A stretch of DNA of 64,000 bases, taken from NCBI RefSeq assembly GCF_035222275.1, contig NW_026946360.1:310001-374000 (forward strand). Reading direction: 5' to 3'. Made by a program: the position numbers and the translations under genes. Below the pieces are notes generated by a model that was not told the DNA's origin, searched no databases, and worked only from the letters and a program-made list of their open reading frames with translations. The stretch is from Podospora bellae-mahoneyi. Taxonomy: Eukaryota; Ascomycota; Sordariomycetes; Sordariales; Podosporaceae. Positions 1-10,537 of this stretch are shown here, in pieces (position 1 is the stretch's first letter; the number at the start of each line of letters is the position of its first letter).

Positions 1-414
1 GAGGGTTTCTTCGGTAGGGTCGCAATGTTGAGTCAAAAGAGGTTTTGCATCACCGGCTCACCGGTCTACGCAGACTTGTAAGATGTCATTTTATTGTAGT
101 GGTTGAACAAATTGGGAGAGGTCGTCTGTCAGACCTCCCGGTGCAGCCGACCGGAGCCGACCGGAGCCCTTGAAGGTCGGCCCTGGGTCGGCCCCGGGCC
201 GGTCCCTCGGAACAAACCCGGTTGGTAGGTACCACAACGTCGTCGGATCATGAACCCATGGAATTCGAAACGAAAATATATCGACTCATTTCTCTTTTAC
301 TTATCCCAACTATAATACACTGCAACAATCTTCATCTCATCGGATCCAACAGCTACCAAACCAAAGCTGCGCTTGTGCGCGGTTACGCGTAGAGGGCCTT
401 CAGGTAATGCCACC
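1..414. other. Window edge / 3' flank, no gene seen
   Basis: No open frame that looks coded. Positions 139-215 hold a GC-rich block in which CCGACCGGAGC occurs twice in tandem, followed by the inverted form GGTCGGC. The rest is probably the 3' flank of the minus-strand AAA+ gene that ends at 415. Confidence 0.5.
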
Positions 415-2385
415 TCAGATCTTCCCCCTCAAAGAGTTGAGGACAAGACCGACTTCATCAGGAAGTGTGTCCTGCTTCTCTACAACTTCAATCATCCCCA
501 AATCGGCGTCAACGGTGATCGTGAAACAGGACTCCTCATCGTCTTCAGAGATCTCCTCCCGCGCAGCAAGGTACTGTGTAACCAATGGCAGCGCCACCTC
601 GCTGTCAACGGTGTTGATGATGCTGCGTGCGCCCAGTTGATCATCATAACCTTGCGATGCCAGCACCTTGCAAACAGAGTAGCTGAAGGGAATCTGCAGC
701 TTCATGTTTCCGACAGGGCGGTAGAGCTTCAAGTCGTCGCACAGCTTGACTGGGTGGGCCAGCTTCCGTCCCAAACGGTCCATTTCCTTGCATGCCACGG
801 CTGCTTGCTCGGTAGGTGAAAAGGTGAGGAAGGGTATCACCGATGTGATGCGGCCAGTCAAGGGTGCCTGCGTGATGCGGTTAGACTACACGAGCTTCAA
901 AGCTGACGAGGGAGCAACCCACGCCAAACTTCCCGATAGCTTCTTTCTTGATCATGGCCGACAACTTCTTCCCGAGCGCTCTCGCCTGATGTGATGCCCT
1001 CTTGTCAAGGCCAACAGTGTTGGTGAATAACTCACGGTAGTGAGTCTTGCAAAAGGAAAGGATGGTGTCGTCAAACGCATTGGTTGCGAGGATCCAGATG
1101 GTCTTGGAGCAATCCACGATCTGCTGGTTCCGACGGTCGAGGTACAGACCTGCAGGTATTGAAATAAGTTTTTGTCTAATAGGTGGGCGTCAAAATTCCT
1201 TTTTCTTACCGCTTTGGAAGGGAAGTAGCAGCGCTTCTTGCACGTTCGGCTGTGTTTTTTCAAACTCGTCGAGAAACACAATGGACCGCTGGCTTTTATG
1301 CTCGTCGAGGAAGTTGTTGACAACTGAGCCCTGTTCATAGCCTGCAAATGGAAAGAAGGGACCAAAGAGATCCATCGAGGTGCGCAAATTGGTGCAATCA
1401 ACTGTTTGGAGATCCAAAGACAGAAGCTTTCCCATGTTCTGCGCTAGCTCAGTCTTCCCATGGCCGCTAGGTCCTGCGAACAGCAAAATTATCGGTCGAT
1501 CAGCCCCCAAGGCTAGTTGGCTGTACACTCAAGATGTCAGGCTCATGCTTCACCATGTTCACGAGTGGTGTGGGTAGTAGGTAGGCCACCAACTTACGCC
1601 ATGAAGATCTCCACCAGCGACTGGCACGCCTGGGTTTGGCCCACAAGAAAGTAATGGACCCCCAACAGCCCGGTGGCCGAATGCTTCTTTGCGATAGCTT
1701 GATTGGCGCCAGAGAGCGGCTCGGTTATTGAGGCCCGGTGCAGAGCGTATCGCAGAGTGAAGCAAGAGTTCAACGCGTCCGTGAGCAATCGGCGAACAGG
1801 ACCCAAGACCCATCCAGTCTTGGCCTGCCTGAAGACTGCAAGCTCAGCATCGGAAGGGCCGGCCTCGGGAAGGTCTCGGTCGATGGGCAAATAAAATGGT
1901 GGAGGGACAGAGTCGATAGATGCACCAAGACTCAGAAGGGTGGCCACCATCACAGGCCCATCGGCCTTGGGGGACAAACAGCGAACCATAGCGTAGACCA
2001 ACAACGAAACTTCTCGGTACTCAGTGTTGACCTCTCCACCGTAAGACGCCCACATTCTGATCATCTCGGCACTGCCACTCTCGACAACGAAGAAAAATGC
2101 AGGAATGTCATCGACGGTCCCGCAGATCTCATGCTTGAACTTCAGCGACTGGAGTTCCGTCTGGTGAGGGCTCAAGAGCGATCGAATTCTGTCGCAAGTG
2201 TCTCCTCTTTGGATGGCGACGACGATATCTCGAAGGTTGAACACACCACTAGTGCTGCTGTACCAGGACGAAAATGAAGCATAGTCTTCGTCCTTGTCTG
2301 ATACGCGCTCTTCGACCCGAGGAAGGATGAGTGCCGAGTCCCACTGTTGCTTTTTGGAAGCAGTAGACTTGGTGTTTTTCTTCAT
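415..2385 (-). CDS. Ankyrin-like/AAA+ Hsp100 protein (ClpB/Skd3-like, single ring)
   Basis: Four exons on the minus strand: 2385-1598, 1520-1210, 1149-923 and 867-415 (592 aa). Introns are 77, 60 and 55 bp, each with consensus ends, and every join keeps frame. The N-terminal 260 residues show weak ankyrin-like helices (AEMIRMWASYGG, VATLLSLGASID). One AAA+ module follows: Walker A GPSGHGKTE (about 279-287), pore loop AGYEQG (about 322-327), Walker B IVFLDEFEK with the acidic pair near 347-348, sensor-1 ATNAF near 390, a GRI arginine-finger candidate, and a ClpB D2-small domain with sensor-2 GAR. One AAA ring after ankyrin-like repeats is the layout of metazoan CLPB/Skd3, a protein disaggregase; that function here is inference. 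The start was chosen at the Met of MKKNTKS; an in-frame Met at 2493 is possible but adds a non-conserved-looking stretch. Confidence 0.8.
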
Positions 2386-3639
2386 TGTGAGGAAGAGCCA
2401 AAAACGTGAGAGTGACGGTGGTCTGCGGTCTGTGGTTGTGATGTCTAAAACTGCGAGGAAATTCTTGTGTTCTATCAGGAATGTGCTGAGCAAAGCTTTG
2501 AATTTTTCAATAACTCAACTCGACGAGCAACGAAAGATTCCCTCTTTCGCTTTCAAGATATCTGCCTCCATTGTATGCAGGGTGCCTCGAGAAGATGTTA
2601 TCGGCCGGTCATTGCATCGTTTATCCATCTGTTCGCCTTGCGATGTTGACTGGAAAGAGATGCACCGCCCGTTTGTTTAGTATTGCCCATTGGGCATATG
2701 AACAGAACCATCGTGACACATTCCTGTGTTTGCCTGCAGCCACAGGATTCCAGATACATGGAAGTGAGTTATGGTAGGCGGGTTCCCGAAAGTAGTGGCA
2801 GGCCTCACTGCATCTGGGACTGTGGGCCTCACTTGGGCAGCCAATGGCAACAGCTGTGTGTCGGTGCGGCGGGGATCACTGAAATGAATGGAGGAGGGAT
2901 TGTTCTGGGTGCACAGGATGTCTGGCAGGTAGGGGGGAGCAAACATGGGAAAACGAGATGTCATTGAAGTTCAGTTTAGCCCCTTTTTTTGTCAGCAGGA
3001 GATCGCTGCTGAGGCACGAGCCAGAACTGCAAGCTTCCAGCACTTTTGGAGGAGCTCAATTACCGAACAAAACATCATTCTAGGTAATTGGTGATAATAA
3101 TCAGTAACAGACCAGACAATTGGCTGTCTCTTTTGGTGGCTTAATCCACGACAATGTCTTGGTTGTACAAGAGAAGCAGTCGCGAATCACATGTGGGGGC
3201 ATTTTCACATGTTTTTTTACTGACATCCTGGATGACATCAACTATCCAAGTAACACCGGGCCGTTGGTTAGCAGCCGCTGACAGTTTAAATCAACAACTA
3301 ACCGGGGGTTCAGTGCAGCACCAGGACCATCAGAAAGATGGGTCAGGATTAAACAAAAAAGAAGAATCCTTCTGGCACAGAGGTGCAGGACAGGGTCCAA
3401 CCAGGAAGACATCGTCCAGCACTCCATCTTGGGACAAACAGAAACCCTTTACCCCTTAAACACATTGTCACATCACCGCATTCTCACACTACCACGTTCT
3501 CACACTACCGCAATAACACAGTACCACATCTAACATTCTCGCCTTCGCATTTGGCGGCAAAAACGGCCTCCGACTCCCCCCATCCCGCCTCTCCGACCTC
3601 CTCTTCCACCCAGTACTCCTCCTCTTCCAAATAATCTAG
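2386..3639. other. Intergenic, 1.25 kb, no gene seen
   Basis: Upstream region of the AAA+ gene, running into the decayed monooxygenase. Several short open frames exist (for example 2683-2967 and 3154-3459), but their translations look random and lack splice-linked partners. The last 150 bp are C/T-rich. Confidence 0.5.
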
Positions 3640-4789
3640 TTCCTCCTCGACAAAATCCTCTCTCCAACCGCTCCCAACCCCAACTCCCACCTCCCCTCCC
3701 GCCCCAAAATTGCCATCATCGGCGCCGGAATCACAGGCGTAACCTCCGCAGCCCACTGCATAGGCCACGGCTTCGACGTCACCCTCTTCGAGTCCGGCTC
3801 CCCCGACAACCTCGGCGGCATCTGGTCCCACGTCAACAACACCTCCAGCCTCCAAATCCACTCCCTCATGTACCGATTTCACCCCTCGGTAAGATTGGGA
3901 CCATGGCTACCCCGATCGTCAACAGATTCTGACTCAAGTCCGCGACCTATGGAATCGTTACGGTCTCGGCTCTCGAACGAATTTCAGTACCAAAGTGGAG
4001 GGCATGTACCAGGATAAGAAAGGGGGTGGATCATTCTCCGAAATGCAATCTGGAACATGCTGCTGACGCTGAACATCTTCGGGCAGGAGTTTACCGATAC
4101 GCCGATGGTGAACTCGGACATTATGGAGAAGCTGAGGTCGAATAAGGTGGAGTGGGTGAGGTGTGATATTGAGCAGCTTACCGAAAAAAGGGGGTGAAGA
4201 TTAATCGGAGAAAAAAAAAGGGTGTCGAGCCTGGTGGTCAAGGCAAGCAGGATATCATTGAGGGCGATATTGTTGTGATGGCAACAGGGTTTTGGGAGAC
4301 CACAGCTTGTCGGCTTTTTCCTGCCAGGCTCATGCTTCCAAAAGCCCTATGGCCCCGCCCAACTGGTATCTCCAGACATTCCCACCCAACCATCCCAGCA
4401 TATGCATCAACTGCACGTACATGAACGCGATTGAAACGGTCGGCAATTGGCACATCGGCATCTACACGGGGATTCTGCTCGAGTTTCTGGTGGATTCGTT
4501 GACCAGACCGAGTCCGTTCTGGATGAAGCGTTGGATCGACATGACGAGACTACGCAAGGCTGCATCCCCAGCTGGGCCGTTCGAGTTCTTTACTTATCTC
4601 GAGCTTGTCTGGTGGCTCGTCTTTTGCGTGGCGTTCAATCCCTTCCGCTGTAAGTGGGCATTGTTCGTGTTCTTTGGCCTTGGCTATGCACTTCCAGCAT
4701 GGGTGGTCACACTTGAGGACAGTATAAGAAACAGGATAGGCCAGGGCCCAAGAACAGATCAAGGGCGTGATGCCGGCGTTAGCATTTGA
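3640..4789 (+). pseudogene. Decayed flavin-containing monooxygenase (FMO-like)
   Basis: Pieces of an FMO-family protein lie in order on the plus strand but in different frames. The first is a Rossmann segment, KIAIIGAGITGVTSAAHC (GxGxxG at about 3721-3738), followed by FESGSP and GGIW. Next comes DHGYPDRQQILTQVRDLW from about 3900, then GQEFTDTPMVNSD near 4085, then IIEGDIVVMATGF near 4253. The last piece is a long C-terminal segment, 4292-4789, with PPNWYLQTFPP and a hydrophobic tail. Family members are continuous at about 500-600 aa. Here at least three frame changes occur and the central stretch (second nucleotide-binding part) seems missing, more than introns can explain. There is no clear start codon. 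It is a host gene fossil rather than a working enzyme; substrate unknown. Confidence 0.8.
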
Positions 4790-4900
4790 GCCATGTTTGA
4801 ATTGATGAATAGATACGACGGACACGACGCGCAAAATGATCGATGGCTGTTTGAATAGACCTGGGTATAGAGTGTATATTATTGACCAATTAAAATCCCT

Positions 4901-6004
4901 TCACTTCCTGTTTCTTCCGCGGCCCTTTTCCAACATCTTCAACTTCTTTTGGTATCTTTCACCCATGTCAGCACCACCACCGCCGCCGCCACGCGGGCCA
5001 TCGACGGTATCGATGCCTCTCTTTCGGCTCTTTTCCAATAGCGCCTTGGTGCCACCACCGGAGCTCTTGCCGCGCGTCAACTGGCTGATTCTGTCCAGCC
5101 CTTCGCTCAACCCTCTCCATTCCTCACCACCATAGTTCATCCGGCGGCCCTCGGTCAAACCCCTCTTCTTGCGGTCCTTCTTGCTCTCCTTGGGCAGACG
5201 GACAAAGTTCCGTTCTTCGTACTCGCGTCTCTCATCCTCCTTGGCACGCTCAGAAGCAGTCTTGATCTTGCGACCACCTTGCATAATCGTGGTACCAATA
5301 CTGGGTTGGGCCATAGGGATAGATGACATTTCGTCTTGAATGAACTCGTCGAGGGTGGCCGACTTCATAGGCTTCTCCTTTTTCTCGCGCCTGTCGAACG
5401 TGGGCATCGAGGTTGCTGAAATCTTGGGTGGGCGGTACACTCCGGACTTGTCTCCCTCCTTGCTCGCGTATTTCGCACCAGCCGGGCGAGTGATTGCGGA
5501 GAGGTTGGCGCGGGCCTGGTAAGCAGCAGAAGCCCGAGCGTGGAGTTCATTGACCTCGTCCTCTCCTTCATTGTCGCTGCCAGCTTCCGACTCGGACTCG
5601 ACATTGGCAGCCGCTGCCTCCTCTGCCGCCCTTGTACTCCGTTCCGCGTCATCGGCAGCTCGGAGCACCTTGTCAATCTGGTATCTCAGCTTGTCCTCGA
5701 GTGGCCGGGCGCCCTTCTCGAGGTAGAGTCGAAGTTCGACGAGTTTGTTGACTACGAGGTCATCGAGGTTCTGTTCCTCTTCCTGGTCTTTGGTTCCACC
5801 ATTTCTCGCCTGGCGCAGCTTCAGAAGAATTAAGAAAACGAGATTCTGGAGGTAGGAGAGGAGCAGCTCGTTCTTCACGTCGAGGAGGGAGATGCCGTCT
5901 TTTGGTAGTTCGAAGTTTGTGAGTTTTGGTGCAGCTTCAAGAGTGGTTGATATCGACTTGGTAAGAGCATCCAGCAGTGCTGGAAGGGTTGCTGGTGCCG
6001 CCAT
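4901..6004 (-). CDS. LCP5: Lcp5/neuroguidin family U3 snoRNP-associated protein
   Basis: Single exon, 367 aa. The N-terminal 110 residues form a Sas10/Utp3/C1D-type helical domain (LLDVKNELLLSYLQNLVFLI, then NKLVELRLYLEKGARPLEDKLRYQIDK). An acidic, Ala/Glu-rich linker follows (AADDAERSTRAAEEAAAANV, SESEAGSDNEGEDE), and the tail is very basic (KKDRKKRGL, KKLKMLEKGRGRNRK). This matches yeast Lcp5 and animal neuroguidin, which act in early 18S pre-rRNA processing in the nucleolus. The start is set at MAAPATLPALL; an in-frame Met 19 codons upstream (6061) would add a non-conserved-looking stretch. It is divergent from the EMP70 gene, sharing a 644-bp promoter region. Confidence 0.9.
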   Translation of the reverse strand: MAAPATLPALLDALTKSISTTLEAAPKLTNFELPKDGISLLDVKNELLLSYLQNLVFLILLKLRQARNGGTKDQEEEQNLDDLVVNKLVELRLYLEKGARPLEDKLRYQIDKVLRAADDAERSTRAAEEAAAANVESESEAGSDNEGEDEVNELHARASAAYQARANLSAITRPAGAKYASKEGDKSGVYRPPKISATSMPTFDRREKKEKPMKSATLDEFIQDEMSSIPMAQPSIGTTIMQGGRKIKTASERAKEDERREYEERNFVRLPKESKKDRKKRGLTEGRRMNYGGEEWRGLSEGLDRISQLTRGKSSGGGTKALLEKSRKRGIDTVDGPRGGGGGGADMGERYQKKLKMLEKGRGRNRK

Positions 6005-6648
6005 TATTGCTGTGGAAGGCAGTAGATGGATGGGTGCAGAACAGACGAATTGGATGAACAAAATCTTTTGCGACTCTGAAGCCCCACCTCGAGACTTTTT
6101 TATGGGGCCGCTGGCTCTCTGACCCCGGTAACAAAGACACAGACGGCTTATCGGTTTGCCTTATCTCCATCCGAGGATTCTCCGACTCGCAACTGCCATG
6201 CAGTACCAAGACCGACCTGACGAACAAGGCAGCCGCTCACGACCACCCCAAGCTGCTGTTGGCCAGCTGTTCTTGACTTGTCGGAAGCTTCGAAAGCTGC
6301 GACGCCATTTTTCTTTTTTTCTTTTTTAGACTTGCCCACCTTTCAATGCCTCCGATGACCCTCCCATGATTTCCCAACCATTCTGCATGAGACATTCTTT
6401 GTTATAAGGCTGAACCCGCGGACGGGTAGCAGACGGCTCGTTTCCCACTTCCAGTCACAGTACGTTCGCCAAGTTCACTTTCCCCTGATCGCGAAGCCCA
6501 AACCCACCCAGACTGCCCCAAACCTAGCGCTGCACGGTGACGACTTCAGCCCCATGCGCCGTTGCTATCAGAACCGGTTGTTATTTTCTTTTTCTTTGCC
6601 TTTCTATTCCTAACTCGAGCAGCCACAGATTACACATCCGAAACCACA
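6005..6648. promoter_or_regulatory. Shared divergent promoter region, LCP5 / EMP70
   Basis: 644 bp between two divergent starts. It holds C/T-rich and T-rich tracts (for example 6308-6329 and 6583-6610) near the plus-strand gene. No clear TATA box or known ribosome-biogenesis element was recognised. Confidence 0.4.
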
Positions 6649-8643
6649 ATGCAACTACAAAGCCACGCGCCCTCAGGGGCAACGCTCTTGATCTCCCTGC
6701 TCGCCCTTCCCCAACTCACATCAGCTTTCTACCTTCCAGGTGTTGCGCCGACCTCATACAAGCAGGATGACGCCGTACCACTCTACGTCAACGCGATTCG
6801 ACCAGTCGGCGATGCAGATTCAGTATTACATTCAGTATTATCATGGGATTACTACCACCCAACATTTCAGTTCTGCGCGCCAGAAGGGGGAGGGCAACCT
6901 GTGGGGGAGAGCTTGGGAAGCATCTTGTTTGGAGACAGAATCAAAACATCGGCCTTCGAGCTCAAGATGAAGCACAACGAAACCTGCAAGAAGCAGTGCG
7001 AGGTGACATACGGAAAGAACGCGGCCCAGTTCATAAACCAGCAGATTCAAGAAGGTGTCAGTCTCAACTGGCTGGTGGATGGGCTTCCGGCAGGCCAGAA
7101 GACAATCGATGTCTTGTCCGACACTGAGTTTACGAACCCCGGTTTCCTGTTGGGCGAGCAGCTAGACGATGGCCGAATCAAGTTCAACAACCACTACGAC
7201 ATCGTTATCGAGTATCACGAGGTCAACGGAAACGACGGCCAGTACCGTGTTGTCGGCGTCATTGTCCAGCCCGAGTCGAGGAAGTACACTGGCGAGATCG
7301 GCCCGGACACTTGCAACACAGCACCGGACATCGTCGAGCTGAGCGAGACAGGCGACACCAAGGTGCGGTTCACCTACAGCGTATACTGGATCGAGTCTTC
7401 GACTGCTTGGGCCACCAGATGGGACAAGTACCTCCATGTGTACGACCCCAAGATTCAGTGGTTCTCCCTCATCAACTCGTCTGTCATTGTCATCTTCCTC
7501 GTCCTAACTGTCATGTCCGTCTTGGTCCGGGCTCTGAAGAAGGACATTGCGCGGTACAACCGTTTGGATCAGATCAACCTCGATGACCTGTCTGGAACTT
7601 CTGTGCTGGAAGATGGCGTGCAGGAGGACTCCGGCTGGAAGCTCGTCCATGGCGACGTCTTCCGCAATCCTTCCCATCCACTCCTCCTCTCCGTATTCTT
7701 GGGCAACGGCACCCAGCTCTTCGTCATGGCTGGCTTCACCATTGCCTTTGCCCTGCTAGGCTTTCTCTCCCCGTCCAATCGCGGTTCTCTCGGCACCATC
7801 ATGGTCCTCCTTTACACGGTTTTGGGCTTTGTCGGTGGCTACACCTCTGCTCGCATGTACAAGTCGCTCCAGGGCGAGAAGTGGAAGCTCAACATCATCC
7901 TGACTCCTCTCTTGGTGCCTGGGATCGTCTTCGCCGTCTTCTTTCTGCTCGACCTCTTCCTGTGGGCCGAGGAGTCATCCGGCGCCGTGCCATTTACCAC
8001 CATGCTCGTGCTCATCTTCATTTGGTTCCTCATCAGTGTTCCCCTTTCGTTCGCTGGCTCCTGGCTTGCCTTCCGTGCACCCGCGATCGAACCTCCTGTG
8101 CGCACCAACCAGATTCCTCGCCAGATCCCGCCAGTCACCACATATCTCAAGCCCATTCCCAGCATGCTTCTCGTTGGTCTGCTTCCCTTTGGCGCCATCT
8201 TCGTGGAGCTTTACTTTATTATGACGTCGATCTGGTTCAGCCGGATCTACTACATGTTTGGGTTCTTGTTTCTGTGCTACGGCTTGATGATCATCACTTG
8301 CGCCGCCGTCACCGTGCTGCTGGTTTACTTCTTGCTATGCGCTGAGAACTACAACTGGCAGTGGAGGGCTTTCTTGGCTGCTGGTACAAGCGGTGGGTAT
8401 ATCTTCCTCAACGCCCTCATCTACTGGGTTACCAAGCTGTCTTTGAGCGGGTTTGCGGGAAGTGTGTTGTACATTGGGTACAGCGCCTTGATTTCCTTTT
8501 TGTTCTTCATCCTGACTGGTGAGTTTCCCCCGGGTACCCCTTTCCACCATCGTCACCAATGCTGACATGATGTAGGCACCATCGGATATTTTGCCAGCTG
8601 GCTGTTTGTGCGCAAGATTTACTCTTCCATCAAGATTGACTAG
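6649..8643 (+). CDS. EMP70/TMN (nonaspanin) nine-membrane-span protein
   Basis: Two exons, 6649-8518 and 8576-8643, separated by a 57-bp intron (645 aa). A signal peptide (residues 1-26) is followed by FYLPGV, the typical mature start of transmembrane-9 proteins. A lumenal domain of about 240 residues contains the FNNHYDIVIEYHE segment. The C-terminal half carries nine hydrophobic spans from about residue 280. The last exon encodes GYFASWLFVRKIYSSIKID; the terminal KxD signal is known in this family to bind COPI and hold the protein in the Golgi. Yeast relatives are Emp70/Tmn2/Tmn3, with roles in endosome-Golgi traffic, adhesion and metal balance. The start at 6649 is preferred over the in-frame Met at 6562 because it places the signal peptide at the N-terminus. 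Confidence 0.93.
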
Positions 8644-9117
8644 ACTGGGTTGATACTGGATATCGAAGGGGCGGCGGATAAAGGGTGGAAGACGGTTTAG
8701 CGGGCGGCATTATTTGTGTTTTTTTTTTTTTGTTTTTTTTCGGTGACAATGGAAAGAGAAAAGCAACAGGAGAAATGGAAGAAACGGTTTGGATTTTCCT
8801 GCCTCGAGATCATTTTGACTAGCAGTTAGGTTCTGTTTGTACTACTACTTTTTTTTGCGGGGTGTGTTAGGCCTGGGGGTTGGGGTTGTGGACGGATGAG
8901 CAGTTGGCAAAAGACGTTGTTTCAATTGTGTTGACTTTTTTTTTTGTATCATCACATCATTCAATAATTATTGGGTATCATTTTGTGTTGCCAAAAGGAT
9001 CTGTCCATACTATTCGGTATCATCTCTCCTCATTTGGTTTGACATTCCAAAGTCCAACAGCTGAGCTAGCAGAGCAATTTACAAAAGTCACAAGGGTATA
9101 GTTATGAAATAAGACTT
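8644..9117. other. Convergent 3' flanks, EMP70 gene / MED4
   Basis: 474 bp between two stop codons. It contains poly-T runs (around 8718-8740, 8847-8855 and 8936-8944), as expected for fungal 3' UTR and polyadenylation regions. No gene seen. Confidence 0.5.
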
Positions 9118-10143
9118 CTAGTCCTCATCCTCGTCGTCGTCATCCTCGTCCAAAAAGGTAAACTGCTTAGGTGCCGCTCTGGCAGGTTGACCACCCGCTT
9201 GCCCAGGCGCAAGAACGCTCCCCCTGCGATCCATGCCACCCTCCTGTTGCTGCTGCTGCTGTCTGGCCAGCTCGCGCTCCCTCGCCATGCGCTCTCTCTC
9301 CTCGCGCATTCTGCGATCTTGCTCCTCCCTCTCTTGTCTGGCGCGCTCCTCGGCGTCCTTGCGGTCCTGCTCCTCCTGCTTAATGCGCCGCTCCTCCTCT
9401 TCTGGGTCGTAGTTCTTGGGGTCGATGCCGCGGTTGATGAGGTCTTGGTATTGAGCTAGGGCGCCGCTTCGGATGCGATCGATAGTCGGGAAGGTGAAGA
9501 AGGGTGCATTTTCGAGCGGGTTGACGGCGGGCTTGAGGTGGACGGGCAGCTCGGTGGCGCCTGTCTGGGACTGGGAGGGGACTTGGGAGACAAACGAATC
9601 TTGAACACCTGGCGCCGGAGTCGAAGCTGCTGTTCCCTGCCCGCTACCGCTACCACCACCACCGCCACCTATTGAGGTTGCGAAACTGGCATTAGGTCCT
9701 GTAGCAGCTTGGTCGTCGGGGGTGGTGGGGGCGGCGGTTGAGAGATCGACACCGTTTGTGACGCCTGGTGGGGGGAGGGTGTTGCGACTTATGCGCCGGG
9801 CGTAGTCGAGGAGTTGCTGCGTGGTAAAGGGGTATTTCTCTTCTTTGGCTGGGGAGAACTTGGTCGGGGCGACTGCGACGAGCTCCTTGCGCATTTCCCA
9901 GAGGGCGCTGATGGTTTGTTTTGTTTGGGCATCGAGGGCTTCGGTCTCTTGCTTTAGCTGCTTTATGCGGGCAACGTTTCTTTGGTGAACCTCGAGCTCC
10001 TCCAGACCGAGAAAGAGTTCGCGCTCAGCCTTGACGACGTCATTGGCGGCCTTCTCGGAGGGCGTGAACTTTGTCATCGAGTCGATGAGCACGGCGAGCG
10101 CCTTTTCAACGCGTTCGAAGGAGGCGTCGAGCTTTTTGTCCAT
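9118..10143 (-). CDS. MED4: Mediator complex subunit 4
   Basis: Single exon, 341 aa. The first 150 residues are the Med4 core: a coiled-coil (ELEVHQRNVARIKQLKQETE) and a conserved segment ending in PFTTQQLLDYARRISRNTLP. A Gly/Ser/Thr-rich linker follows, then PFFTFPTIDRIRSGALAQYQ and a long charged Arg/Glu/Gln helix (about residues 255-310). The tail is acidic, FTFLDEDDDDEDED. Med4 is a middle-module subunit of Mediator, linking activators to RNA polymerase II. The start was chosen at MDKKLDASFERVEKAL; the open frame runs 48 codons further upstream without recognisable homology. It is divergent from QCR10. Confidence 0.92.
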   Translation of the reverse strand: MDKKLDASFERVEKALAVLIDSMTKFTPSEKAANDVVKAERELFLGLEELEVHQRNVARIKQLKQETEALDAQTKQTISALWEMRKELVAVAPTKFSPAKEEKYPFTTQQLLDYARRISRNTLPPPGVTNGVDLSTAAPTTPDDQAATGPNASFATSIGGGGGGSGSGQGTAASTPAPGVQDSFVSQVPSQSQTGATELPVHLKPAVNPLENAPFFTFPTIDRIRSGALAQYQDLINRGIDPKNYDPEEEERRIKQEEQDRKDAEERARQEREEQDRRMREERERMARERELARQQQQQQEGGMDRRGSVLAPGQAGGQPARAAPKQFTFLDEDDDDEDED

Positions 10144-10537
10144 TGTGATGTGTTTTTTATGGCAGAGAATCGCGAAGAAAGTAGCAATCCGAAGTGCTGA
10201 GTCGAAGTCGTGGTATGGAAAGCAGATTGCAAAGAAACAGCCACGTCCGGAGATTTTATTTTGGTCTGCAAATGTCACCGAATTCACTTGATCCTTGCGC
10301 TGGAGCTTGGTGGGTTGTGTAAGAGCGGCTTACAGCGGGGATCTTCAAGGGGACAGGTACCCGCACGTGAAAGCTTGGCGCGCTCTGGGCTGAGTTCGTG
10401 CCTCAGGCCAACAAGCCGGACCCGGCTGTATCCGGCAAAGAATCTCGCGCAACACCACCAAATCCAACAGCCGATTCGACCTTGTTTCGACAGCCATTGA
10501 AGCACCACCTCGTTCCTTTTTTGCTGCGGTAGTCAAG
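10144..10537. promoter_or_regulatory. Shared divergent promoter region, MED4 / QCR10
   Basis: 394 bp between divergent starts. No TATA box was recognised. Both transcripts must start within this short stretch. Confidence 0.4.
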
